In this document: positions 35,807-47,957 of the stretch, in pieces
Position numbering within the stretch: position 1 is the stretch's first letter
Layout: each line of letters opens with the position of its first letter
The notes under the pieces: generated by a model
What the model was told of the DNA's origin: nothing
What the model saw: the letters and a program-made list of their open reading frames with translations, nothing else
Database searches by the model: none
Program-made: the position numbers and the translations under genes
DNA from: Rotaria socialis
Lineage: Eukaryota > Rotifera > Eurotatoria > Philodinida > Philodinidae
Direction: 5' to 3'
DNA length: 64,000 nt
NCBI GenBank assembly: GCA_905331475.1
Contig: CAJNYU010003233.1
Location: 1-64,000, forward strand

Positions 35807-36605
35807 TTTTATGTTTGATAAGAAATTCGCGTGCCGTCATCTAATCTATATTCGAAATGTTGTGTATCTGCAAGTAGAAATCAAATTAATTCGTTGTTTC
35901 AATTTAAAATAGTATTTAGATTCAATTGAATCTTTGTTCAATAAATCCACCATGAGAATTATTGAACTAGTAGTTACTTAGCATTGATGAAACCCTCTAC
36001 ATAATTAAACATCAATAGTTGCAGTGACATCTATTGTTGAATTAACTGAAAAGTACATCAATTTTTTTTTTCATATTGAATATTTTTAGCATACATCTGA
36101 TTTTCTTCGAGTCGCACGATAATATGATCAATATTCATAAAAGGTCGAGCAAGAGTTTTCCAGAGTAGTGCGGGTTTTAAAGTAAAGACGATCAGTTTGG
36201 AAAACTTGTCCTGTGGACACTTCTGTTTTTCTCTGACCTTATTGTTTTACAGTCGCTGTGTTCTTAGTGAGATCTTCATTTCATACAAAAATATGAGGCG
36301 CAAGAACAACTGTAATAAACAATTTTAATTGTTTCATACTTTTTGTCGATATTTACTTGCATTGTTGAATTGGAAGGGAAGAAAAACCATAGGATGACAA
36401 GTGAAACTAGTGAAATGTCAAAACTTTGACAGTACCATATTGCCGATTGTATAGCTCTATTATTTCTTGGTCTATATATATTTTATTTTCAAAGATTGCA
36501 ATCAAACAAAAATAGTGATATAGTTTCTTTTACTAAAGTCGATCATAGAGAAATTGTTTTTGAGATGATCGATTCGAATATAAACAAAGAGCTGTAGTTG
36601 ATAGA
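35807..36605. other. Intergenic between C2CD3 and the unknown gene
   Basis: About 800 bp upstream of the C2CD3 start, AT-rich, holding its promoter and the 3' flank of the next gene. No clear TATA box or element was recognised. Confidence 0.4.
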
Positions 36606-37178
36606 TCACGCAGAGTAATAATTACTAGGAATATAATAGCGAGAAACTATGGATTGATGGTATTGATTATTTTCTTTCGAATAATATTTTCGTTTATAAT
36701 GCTGATGACAATTATTGCGTTTAATGTTCGTCGATCGATACGATTGATAGTCATTAGAGTTTACTTTTGATTTGAAATGTTTTGGCAATATAGCAAGAGG
36801 AAGATGTGGCTGAATGATCATTTGATCAACAATATTTATTTGTTGCTGATCATCACGATAAGTTTCATCATATTTATCATGAAAAAAATCACAATGGCTA
36901 TTATTATTATTATTATTATTTATTGAGTACTAAAAGAATATCGAGATGAAATTATTTCACAACATTTTATTTCGTACTTTAACTGTGCTAGATCGACCGA
37001 TGGATATAATAGCTGAATCAAAATCCATCATAGCTCTAGATTGTGAATGACAATCTTCATGTTCTACTTGTGTTTTATTGAGAAGTGTAGCAAAGAATGC
37101 ATCGTTTGTTGACATTGATGAATCGCTTGAAGCCCCATCAAAATTTGAAACAGTTCGAGTACTAATATCATCAGCCAT
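36606..37178 (-). CDS. Unknown two-exon protein, 174 residues
   Basis: Exons 37178-36978 and 36929-36606 join across a 48-bp GT-AG intron between codons (donor GTACGA, acceptor CTTTTAG). The first exon (MADDISTRTVSNFDGASSDS) is acidic and Ser-rich. The second begins with an Asn run encoded by an AAT repeat and becomes basic and Tyr/His/Asn-rich (RSTNIKRNNCHQHYKRKYYS), ending SNYYSA. There is no signal peptide or membrane segment, and no family is recognised. Same strand as C2CD3 and 799 bp upstream of it. Probably a rapidly evolving or lineage-restricted protein. Confidence 0.6.
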
Positions 37179-38181
37179 CAGTCAACTTCAAAATGCCGAC
37201 GCTTTTTATATTCTAGACGAATAAGTACGATATTAATATTAGATCTTTCTCACACTAAACAGTGAAATATTTAAAGCAGGCAGCCTGTGCTTTACCTCAA
37301 ATGGTTATGTTGTTTTGATTTAGAAAGAAAGTACTTTATATACAAGTAATTATTGCACAATTCAAATCTTATGTTGAGTAATCCATGATATTTGTTTTTT
37401 TCTCCTTGGAATGATGATATGCAACAATAACAAGTATTACTTCATGTTGAGCAATACTATTATTTTGATAAATTTCAGATTCAATTTTTGTTTTTTCAAA
37501 AAGAAAGAGTGAAGTGGATAGTACGACCAGCTATGTTTGACTTCTAGAGCACAGCTTCAGAGGCCAAGCGATTTTCAAAAATCAACGCTTAGTCTGCGAA
37601 ACAGTGACCTCGTGTCTCACATTTATTCTATCACACCCACGATATGAACATCGATGATATCAAAGTATTTATTTCATCGAATTTTCAAAACACTATTCGG
37701 TGATTATATGTTCTGTATCGATTTAAATCAAAAACAAAATTGAACCGTTATTATGTTCAATAACAAACACGTGGTTGAATCGTTACAAATAGAATTCTTT
37801 TCTCGTTGTATACATAAAAAAAGAGCTAAATGAAAAGATTTTTATATCGATATATATATTCTCTCTTCATTCTTACCGTTGAAATGTTGTTATGAAAAAT
37901 TATTTGAGATGAACAAAAACGTTCTAATGGTTTCATATCTTTATGCAATAAAATTCAACATATATGCATTACTTTTGTATTAGCTATAACGTTATTCAAA
38001 GATCGATACAATATTAAGAGACCCATTTATTATGGAAACATCACTTGATATACAATATAAAGTTCACAAAAAAGCCTATTTGTAAAAAAATGCACAAGAA
38101 GAATATTTCAACTTTCGTGATTCTTTTAATAAATAACTAATTATACTACATCCACTTTTATTATCTATTTACACAGGCATT
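37179..38181. other. Intergenic with the right inverted-repeat arm
   Basis: The 5' flank of the unknown gene, then the repeat arm at 37488-37844, then AT-rich DNA in the P2X 3' flank. No gene recognised. Confidence 0.45.
37488..37844. repeat. Right arm of the 350-bp inverted repeat
   Basis: Reverse complement of 25822-26172, including the landmark CAAGCGATTTTCAAAAATC. In this arm no CEP290-like gene follows it on the plus strand, so it looks like a copied 5' flank without its gene. Confidence 0.85.
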
Positions 38182-41100
38182 TCATAAAAACGTTTCAAGT
38201 TTAGGTGGTGGTCGCTTTAGATTTTCTTGTCCGGTTGTTGTCAATGAGCTAGATTTTATATTTAAATTCGACCTAAATTCATTTAATTGTTTGTGTCCAG
38301 ATACAATCGGAGAATCTTCATCAGTAAAATCTGTATTGATGCTATCAATCATATCGATTTGTTCATGGTTACCCTTGGGTAAACTTGTTAATTGTGGCGA
38401 TCGTGTTGTTATCGAACGTCTGTGTTTTACTGATGACGGCGATGGACTGTTAGTCAATGAATTAGCAAATGCCATGGGTCGTTGATGATAATCATTGCAT
38501 AATAATTCTGATGATACGGCTGGAGTTCTATGTACGACGGATGGCGATGATGTTGTTAACTGATCATGTAAATCATGTGGACGTTGTTCTTTGTTTCGTC
38601 GAAATTTTTCTTTATGTGGACTATCTGTTATGGATATAGCATCATTGTTTTCAACAACATGACCTACTAATAAAGCTTGTTGTTTCCGTTTAGCTACTTC
38701 ATTTATCATGCCTTCTGTTAAGCTATTCAAAGTTTCTAAACGTAATAGGTTAAGATCAACGTCTTGAAATTTTTGTTGGCGATATACATCGGATTGACGA
38801 TGAACATATAATGCAACGATATCACATATAAATGTTGCTAAGCCAAGGATGCCAATCAATGAGCCAATATTTAAACTGAGCGTAATTACATCAAAACGAC
38901 CAGCATGACCACTCACCTAAAACGAAATTATAATTTGCATTACTATTCTGTTGATTGTCTGTGTACATTTACATTTAGCTGGCGACGAAGTAAATGTATT
39001 GGAGATTCAAACATAAAATAACGATTTATAGTCTATTTGATACTAGTTTAGGTGTTACAAACAAAAATGACTCATTTTTTTGCATAGATTTTCTTGATCT
39101 CCATCTAGTTCATATAATAATAAAATGTACTCTTGTGAACTAAAATCGTTTTTCAATGTATCCATTTCTTAAGCTGAACAGTATTACTCGTATCATTGTA
39201 GTACAGAATAGTTCGAAAGGAAAAATCATCGATAACATATGAATTTCTATGAAAAAAAAAGATTGTTTAGTCGATCACTATGACTTGAATTATTTGAATC
39301 TCGATCAAAATTTAACTGATCGCGTCGTCTCTCCATTTTCTTCTCAATACTTTTAAAACTTTCATTATTAGAGAATTATTTAGTATAGATAGGCAAAAAA
39401 TAAATACACTGAAATCGAAAACAGAGATATTCACGTAAACTTACAGAAATAATAAAACGAAGGCCAAATGCCTTGGTTAACGTACGAAACGATTGACCTT
39501 GATGCTTCCAATGTGAAGCAAAGCTAAACAAATATACTAAAACAAACAACGCTTTATTTTTTGAAAATTATTACCGAAAATTAAATCCTTGTGAAAAAGT
39601 TTCTTCTTTATAGGGCCCATCTAAACGGCCGAATGTGTATTCTGGCAAGCAATGCTCTAACAATTTATCTAAATTACATTTCCAATCTATTTTAACACGT
39701 ATAACACCTCCATATTTTAACATATTCATTTGTTCAACAGGATCTGGTTCAACAATATCAAGAATAGTTGACACACGAAATATTGGACATATTTTATGAT
39801 TCGCTTGATCGTAATTACATTTTTTAAGATAGGATGCATTTTGTTGAATATTTTTTCTAATGACTTTAAAACGTGGAAATTCAATAAAATTTTTAACGAA
39901 TATAGTAAAATTTAATGCATCACGTATAGGGTTTGGAATATCACGATCATTTTCCACCGGACACCAACCTTCTAATTCACATCGACCTATCCTCGATAAA
40001 GATTTATTCTGAACAGTTTTAGGGTTTATTAAACAACGACCTAGAACAGGAAAACATGAATAAACAGTTAATCTTCATGTTTTTTTACTTACCAGTCCAT
40101 TTTCCATTCGCCTAAAATACAATAAAAAAATTGTTAAATAGTTAAAATAACTTCCTGAAAATCATTCAATGTAAAACTGCGATTCATCATACCATAATGA
40201 AGTAATCATTTATTCTTTACTCTAAAAATATATTAATCTTGCCTTGAGTGATATCAAACGTAGTATTGTTGTTTTTGTCAAGTTTCCCCTCTTATATCAT
40301 GGCACGCTATCACGTTAATTCTAGTACGTGATTAGAAATAGAAAAACAAAATTTACGGATCTAATATTTATTTGTTCGTAGATGCAGCAGTCAAGATCTG
40401 CTCTTCTTTATAATTTATATCAATTCAAAAATAGAAAAATATACTCCGATATATTTCTCATTTAAAATTCAAACAGACGAAATGAAAATGCAATTTTTTA
40501 ATCATGTACACTGCATGTAAGGCATTCACTGTTATAACACGTCACTAAGGCGTTCAAGCTGAACTCTTCGAAAAAAAGAACAGAAAAAGCAACTAATTGG
40601 TATATACAATTCGGCGCGTGCCGAGTTATGCGCGAGTATTTGCTGACAACATGTTAAACTACGATTCATCAGTTATTTATTAGAATAGTTTGGTGTTTTA
40701 CTAATGAGAATTTCTCAACTAGGGCCTTGCTTAGGGAAAAAATCGCTATAAAAGACAGTACCGCGAGGTTTTTAACTTCGTGTATTGGAGAATCGCTACA
40801 TTTGTTTTTCGAATATACGAAGTATATCTTCGAGATAGTAAATCGCATGCTGGTTAAGTCACGTGTAATGTCAGCGCAATCGATACTCTGAAAAGCCTGA
40901 TGCCTTTCAGCTCGCTCAGACCTTTTCGTTTTAGCTAACACATGCATCCATTGTCATATAAAAACATTATCTTTGCAATTTTCTACAGGCTCATATAGCC
41001 AGTCAAATACAAAGGTCACAGGATGTGTGAATGCATTGTATTATCTCGAGTATTTTTTGCTTTAGTATTCTGAGTACTCTAGGTAGGGTTCTATTTTCCT

Positions 41101-42039
41101 TGTTCATGAGCTAAAAATATCAGAGATCATATTCTTGGAATAATCAACATGGTTAAATAACTCTAAAATTATAAAAAAAAGCAAATCCTACTTTTCGAAA
41201 TTCTTTGTTTAATTGACATTGACTATGGTTGACACAAGCTGACTCTTTTTCATCAGGTGATTCTAAGGAGAAAAAAAGCGCGGCATCAGTGAGTAAACAA
41301 AATTTGATTGATCAACATACCGGCACATCGTCTATGTTCTTGATCAGTTCGAATAAAATTTGTCATTAAAAATAATGCATTATTTTCTTGTGGCGGAACA
41401 ATGTAATCTTAAATGAGGAAAATCTAGTATGTTTTTTTTGTTTTTTTTTGAATAGTAAATTTCATTTACCTGCACCATCAATAACTAAAGTTTCATTTGG
41501 TCCTGTTTGATTATAACCAATACCCTGTAAAGAAAAAAATTTAATTCATTTCTTTTTGTTTTTGTTTCTTAATTTTTTCTATTTACTTTCACTTTCAATG
41601 TAATTGATGAAATAATCGATGTATTGGTTTCTTGATAACCTTTTTTATGTATCATTAAATATGCAATACCATAAATTAGAATTAAAACTTGAATTAAACG
41701 GCACATGAGTGCAACTAGAATGAAGCAAGAAAAATAATTTAATAAAATTATATTTAGATCACTAATCAAGCAGTTAATTGGCGAACTCCATTGAGATTTG
41801 TTACAGTTGGTCACGTGAGAAACATGCATTAGGTCTAATTCTTTTTTCCTTCCCTGATAAAAGACTTCAGTATGAACATTGACTTTTGTTTTCTTACTTG
41901 AAATGGAATGAATAGTAACAATTTTTGGTGTTTCATATTCATATACGAAACTACGAAATATTGATTTCATATTAGATGCAGAAAAATATTCTCGTAATGA
42001 TAAACATTGAACTGTAATAACGGGTGCTTCACCAGACAT
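38182..42039 (-). CDS. P2X purinoceptor, ATP-gated cation channel
   Basis: About ten exons encode roughly 600 residues. P2X subunits form trimers in the plasma membrane that open on extracellular ATP. N-terminal block: FVYEYETPKIVTIHS, then TM1 (RLIQVLILIYGIAYLMIHKK), GYQET, and the KVK lysines of the ATP site (SSITLKVKV). Ectodomain: DYIVPPQENNALFLMTNFI, GWCPVENDRDIP, NFTIFVKNFIEFPRFKVIR, KKCNYDQANHKICPIFRV, then the FNFR motif and a TLTKAFGLRF block. TM2: AGRFDVITLSLNIGSLIGIL. A cytosolic tail of about 200 residues follows, longer than most vertebrate P2X tails apart from P2X7, Ser/Pro-rich with no recognised domain. The usual YxxxK just after TM2 reads YVHRQ. One intron (about 40113-41190) is over 1 kb. 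The ATG at 42039 is used; one four codons upstream is also possible. Confidence 0.93.
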
Positions 42040-43805
42040 GTTTCTGTTCAAACAATATATTTAGATAATAGAAAAACGAAGTTTTGAAAGACGACGGTCT
42101 ATAATAGAAAAAAAAAGGAGATAAATATTTATAATAATCTTCGAGTAAATATGATAAAAGCAGCTTCGGCGAACACATATTATTGGCCTTCGGTTTATGA
42201 TATATGTATATTGTTTCCTATTTTGGTGCACTGAAAACCAGTAGAATAAGAATAACAACAATATACTGATGTTTGCTGTAGGCAAACATAGGCATTTATC
42301 CATTATCATCGTTTCTAATTGATAATCGTGCCTTATTTCTACGAATATATTATCATTATGATGGTTTACTGTTAAAATTCTTTTCTTTTCTCTCTCCAAT
42401 AGACTCAAATATTTTGGCATCTACCGTGTATACAACTCGTCTCATTTATTATGATAATATGTCAACATCTATCATACGTCTATATGCTAATAAATACCAA
42501 TGAACTTCATACTGATATATTTCTTAACTATGCATTTTTCCTATAATTTATTTTGTTTATTTAAGATTAAGATATTTCGCCAAATGGACTTGAATCTATT
42601 TTACTTAGAAAAACGTTCAAGATGTGAAAAGGATTTCAGCAAGTTACAAACTATTTTTCTCTTCTATTTATTGAAAAATGCAAAATATATTTTGCTGGAA
42701 TTTTATATGAATTAAACTTTGTTCGATGGAGTGTTATAATATCAAATAATCCCACGAGAAAATAAACAATTAACCAGACGTATGTATACTATACTTATAG
42801 CTCAAGGCATTAGCGTATCGATATGCTTTAGAATTAGATAAATAGATAAAGATTCATTAGTGACTTATGAATGAATTATTCTATTTAAATATTTCCTAGA
42901 TAACTTTTGATCTCAAGTAGTATTTTTCCGATTTAATTCCAAACAGAATAATAATCATCATCGTAGAAATTTTCTCGACTAAATTGAAGATTATTTTATG
43001 TATACACAAGCACATATGCTTCGTATAAGTTCTATCTGGGTCAATAATAGATGCAGCATTGTCTTCAGCATTACCTCGCATCGATCTAATCGGTACAATA
43101 CAACAATCGAATACGCATAGGCATACATGTCCTTGATGTCACATAATATTCCATGATTTGTATTTAGACCTGCAATAGAAGAACATTTGATCAAAGTGTT
43201 TGTGCATACGCATGCGCGCGGCTCTATCAACTGAGCTTGTTCCGTCACAAACAAGCATTAATGGATTGCTTTTTCCTTCTTCTCTATTGTAAATGTGTTA
43301 ACATTATTCCAAATATGGTTACGGCATGTGTACTTTTAATAAACTCGCATAAAAACAAAAAGGTTCGTTTGTCGAACCGCATAAAGTTCAACACATATTT
43401 TCCAATAGAGAGTGTAAGAGCACAAAAAAGGAGAAAAAAAGAATTAATGCGACATGTGCAAGAGACGATTCTGTGAACCGATGCATTTTGATGTTCTCGC
43501 TTTATTCCGCCATAGTTAGCCTATCATGGTAGCAGTGAAGTCTACATGAAGGACATAAATCATGTTCTTTTTTAATAATTAGTCAGATGCGATAAGTATT
43601 GCATCTGTTGTATTAAGAAGAAGAAGAAGAAGAAGGAGGAGAAGAAAAAAACTGAATGTGTTCAACACTTAATCCTTGTTGATCCCTATATCACTGCGAT
43701 GTCATTCTCTTCTATTGATTGAAGCGTGCTAATTACTAATATGAAATTAGATTAAAAACAAAAGAAGGTCTTATCGTAAGAATTAATAATTTTCACACTA
43801 GTTTC

Positions 43806-44219
43806 TTGATTGAGATTAACAATAAAATACATCGACCAGATGGTTCCATGGAAATGTTAATCGATCATGTCACAAAACGATTTTCTGCGTATCCTGAATT
43901 AGCCTTGCCCTTAAGTATGACAAAAAATGCCTGTGAAACCTATAATTCTATCGCCAAATTCTATTATGTTGGACAAGAAAGATTAATAAAACACATACAA
44001 CAAAACAGAAAGAATTGTCTATCATGCAGATACGACAATTTTGAAAGTCGTTTAACATGCAAGTTTGATTGTTTTACACTAAATCAAATTCATTTTATCC
44101 TTTTTTCTTTCTACAAAACTTACCGATTATCGATCATTACCAGTAAAGTCAAGTTATTTAAACAGAAACAGATTATTCATTGGTTTGGATCTTTTAAAAG
44201 AATAGAAATACAAGGATGA
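43806..44219 (+). other. Unrecognised 137-residue open frame
   Basis: The first 75 or so residues have a balanced, protein-like composition (RPDGSMEMLIDHVTKRF, YPELALPLSMTKNACE, YYVGQERLIKHIQ). The rest becomes Phe/Ser/Lys-rich, as in non-coding AT-rich DNA. A pyrimidine-AG acceptor (CACACTAG) lies just upstream, so it could be one exon of a gene or a remnant. No function is claimed. Confidence 0.25.
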
Positions 44220-44426
44220 CAAATATTGTTGAAGAGAAGAACAAAAATCTAATAGAAATCAGTCTTTATCATAACAACAAGAAATATCTTCATCTTTCTT
44301 TCTCAGAACACATAGTCGACATTTGTCAAATATTGACATGGAATTTTTTTTTGACAGAATAAAGCGTTTGCCTATTACTCGAGATCTCTATCTTTCTTTC
44401 TTATTATACACTAGAAATATTCTCGG

Positions 44427-44428
<2 letters not shown>

Positions 44429-44492
<64 letters not shown>
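44429..44492. repeat. TA/GA compound microsatellite
   Basis: About sixteen TA units pass directly into about sixteen GA units. Such runs vary in length and are prone to assembly error. Confidence 0.95.
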
Positions 44493-44495
<3 letters not shown>

Positions 44496-47400
44496 TCTAT
44501 CTTACCGTAATCAATCAATTCCTTTTATGAAAGCAGAATGCGTGAAGTCCAAAATAAATATATAGAAGGAAAGAACAGAAACTGATGATAACAATAAAGC
44601 AAAAATCAAGAAAACCAAAACGCCCTCATCGTAGAATACCCATTGCTAGAATAATTAGTAGATCGATCGAACGTGTGGATATTCCTATTGATTGTCATTT
44701 AATTCTTCTTCTTTTCTTTTCCCCTTATTGCTCTGTGTCTCTTGTTTTTTACATCTCCTATTACTCACATGTTTTAGAGACTAGACGCGGGTGGGAAAAT
44801 AATTATCATATTTTGTTTTTGTACGTTATGAAAAATCGAACATAAAACCGTATCAATCATACTTAACCTTACGATTATGTAGTAGAATTATTTTGAAATT
44901 ATACAAAGAAACATGAGTTAGTCTAGTAACAATCTGTATCTGGCTGTTCTCTAGTCTTTCGACAGATAGATTTGATTGATAATAATAATATAAAAAAAAA
45001 ACGTTAATTGAGATTTTCTCCGCAAATGTAGTGCTCCTGAGAATAATACATTTACGAAATACAAAAGAAAAGGTAACATTTTGTCTTGAAGCAAATCTAA
45101 ATTTCTATCGCAAAGCATATGTGTATTTTAATTGACGGCTTTTTTTTTACATAGAAAATAGGTAAATATACTCGGCATCGGTACAAACAGTTAAAATCGC
45201 AGTTTGAAAAAAAATTCAATTCTAAATGAACTGTTTTTCAAAAAATTAGCCAAATGATAGTGACGAATATGATTTTGAGTAGCATGATATGAGTTAACAA
45301 AACAATCGGTTAGATTTATTTTTTACATTTTATTATTGTTCTTCATATAGTGTAAGTCATGCATTCACTCATGTGTATGTCTTTCTTTCTGTAAACAAGT
45401 AAACGAACCATTAGTATAGAAAACTCAAGGGAGCCATCATTTTTGAAGTTTCATTAAAGAGAAATTCTTACTAACTTGTACGAAGAAAATAATACGATAA
45501 ATGTCATAAAATAAATAAGAACATACACTAGCACTGTTGTATGATTAACAAATTATTAATCAGCTGTTAGAAATAACCAGATGATATGGGTACGTAAGGA
45601 AATCTCCAATTAATATGAAATAACTCTAGATATCCAATTCGACATGATATCGAGTCTTTTCTTCTTTATTTCTTTTTTTATGTAATCCCAGTTATAAAAC
45701 TCTAATATATTTAGCAGAAAATCGGATAAGTCAAATATTAATATGATGATCAACATATTTGGTTAACTGTTTTGTCAATGTGCGCGTCCTTGATAATAAT
45801 ATAGAAATGCAGCTGGATGTTATTATCAAAGAAAATTTATTTGATGATATTATAATGCTATCGCTATGAGAAAGAAAATGTCTCTTCGATGAACTCAACA
45901 AGGCAAGGATTTATTTTTTGCTGAACTAAATTATATGTTTCTAGTTTTGATTGATCATAGTACAGTTACTTTCAAACTTTGATGGAGTAATTCATGCATA
46001 TTTTATATTCTCACAGCAGAAAAATAAAATAAAATAATAATAATAATAAATCCTACTTACTTTCTGATTCATCCATAAAGACTCATTATTCTGTCGCTCT
46101 GCCATATACGAAACATCTATCAATACATATGATACGAGTATCGCAGATTTTTCCATCTTGATGGTCTATGATTATGTTTTGTGGAACGACATGTCATATG
46201 TAACGGGACCTCGAAAGTTAATAAATATGAAATATATTACATAAGCAAGGATTTATTTTACGCATGCTTATTCACTTTTATGCTCGAGATAACCTTTAAG
46301 TCAGAAGCAAAATTTATCAATGATGATTACTCGTTACTCTTGAATAGCTATGAATAGAGCTCACATACATGTATGTAATATTCAACAGGATACAGAAGAA
46401 CTAACTTTTATTAATTAGCTGAACTAGAACATGGAAAATCTTGATTGGTTTGTTTTGTAATAGATTTAAACAATATAATGAATCATAGCTATGGGAAGAA
46501 AAAGAAACACTCCTTTGAAGATTTGATTAATATATGTCATGTAAGCTGACATTATTCTTCCTCCCTTGTCATGCAAGACCTTTGATTAATGATTTTATTT
46601 ATTTATAAATTCGAACTTGAATCAATCTATTTAAAGAGCCATATGTGTAGTTTTTACGAATGCGATGATGTGCAAATTGTAAATTAATTTTTTTTCTTTC
46701 GGCCAAAAAAAAAATTTTACTTCATGTCTTAAAATGACCGTAGGTTTTTCAATCAACGATATTAATGTCATGATTGATCTAATGGCATAATAGTCTGAAA
46801 CATTACCCCTCTAGGGAAACCAAAATGAACTTAGAATTGTCTACTATAGGTAAAAGCTACAATAATCATCAGGGTTTTCTATGAAAAAATTTTCTTTGTC
46901 AGAAATACTCTAATGGTTAAATGTTTTGTTTCGATGGCTAAAAGTCTTTTTTTCTCTCTGCTGACGATAGAATAATTAATATCACCTACAGTGGTTCCGT
47001 TTTGCCGAATAAAACATTTATAAGACTCGTTAAATTTTAAGATTGTTTGAATTTATGTTTATTATTGTGGACATTCAAAGGTAGCAAAGTGCAATTCCAG
47101 CAATTGATCATGAAAATGAATTTATGCTTTCTTTTCTAAACTAGGAAAAAATAAGAACATATTTATGACGGCTCATGCAAACATGAATACTTCATTTCTC
47201 TAATAGTTTTTGTAAAATAATTCATTTTTTAATAATCTTTCTCTCTTACTAGATTCAATCGCATGCTAATTCTAACAGTGTCTATTGATTTTGTATCCTG
47301 TTTATAATCTCGAGCACGTGGCTGGAAAGCTAAGGCGTCCTGCCGTTACTTTATTGTAGTTTTTTCAATAAAAAATCTTTTATTTCAATATGTTTCTATG

Positions 47401-47957
47401 CATGTTTTCAAGTATTATTAACACGAAAACAAATGATGAACAATACAATCACAAAAAATATAACTGGAAACGGAACTGTTTCAAATGAGAAATCAATTTT
47501 TGATCGAGATTCTATGCATAAGATAGATCCTAGTGAATCATCGAGAGTTTTTAAGAGGTTCGTGCGCTTTCTCCTTATTTAATAACCAGCTGAACGATAC
47601 TCTAGAAGATATTGTGATAAATGCCAAAGCATTTAACGATGATACGTTACTCATAAATAACAGATTTGTTTTTGCATTAGGATATCTAAACTTTTACTAA
47701 CAGTGACAACTTTCGCAGATTAAACGTGATTGTTCTAATTTCAATATACTATAAACAAATGACTAAAACTCCTGAAAAACAATTACATGAGATTTATCTT
47801 CTTGAATCTATTCTATCTCGCTAGGATCCACCATATGTACTGAGTTCATACTCAAAAAAAAATTTTTTTCTTGAACAGTTCCTTAGTGTGAAAGAAAAAA
47901 AAGAAAGAAATTTCATATCTGATTAGCATCAAAACAAAAAGAGAAAAGTTACTTTCT

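Larger units (their letters stand above)
42052..47957. other. Gene-poor 5.9-kb region
   Basis: AT-rich stretch between the P2X gene and the RRM gene. It holds an AAG run (43616-43650), a TA/GA microsatellite (44429-44492) and a few open frames. One at 43806-44219 (HRPDGSMEMLIDHVTKRFSA, then PLSMTKNACETYNSIAKFYY) looks non-random in its first half but matches no family I can name. No promoter or exon chain was established. Confidence 0.45.

Noticed and set aside
42061-42420. 119-residue minus-strand open frame upstream of P2X
   Set aside because: Hydrophobic and basic runs typical of AT-rich DNA; no splice partners; probably P2X 5' flank.
43200-43260. tRNA-like 5' half on the minus strand (GACGGAA, then AGCTCAGTTGATAGAGC)
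   Set aside because: The D-arm/box A looks good, but there is no anticodon arm, no GGTTCGA box B at the right distance and no 3' acceptor partner.
47285-47340. tRNA-like GTGGCTGGAAAGCTAAGGCGTCCTGCC
   Set aside because: Resembles a Ser/Leu tRNA D-arm, but the remaining arms cannot be built.
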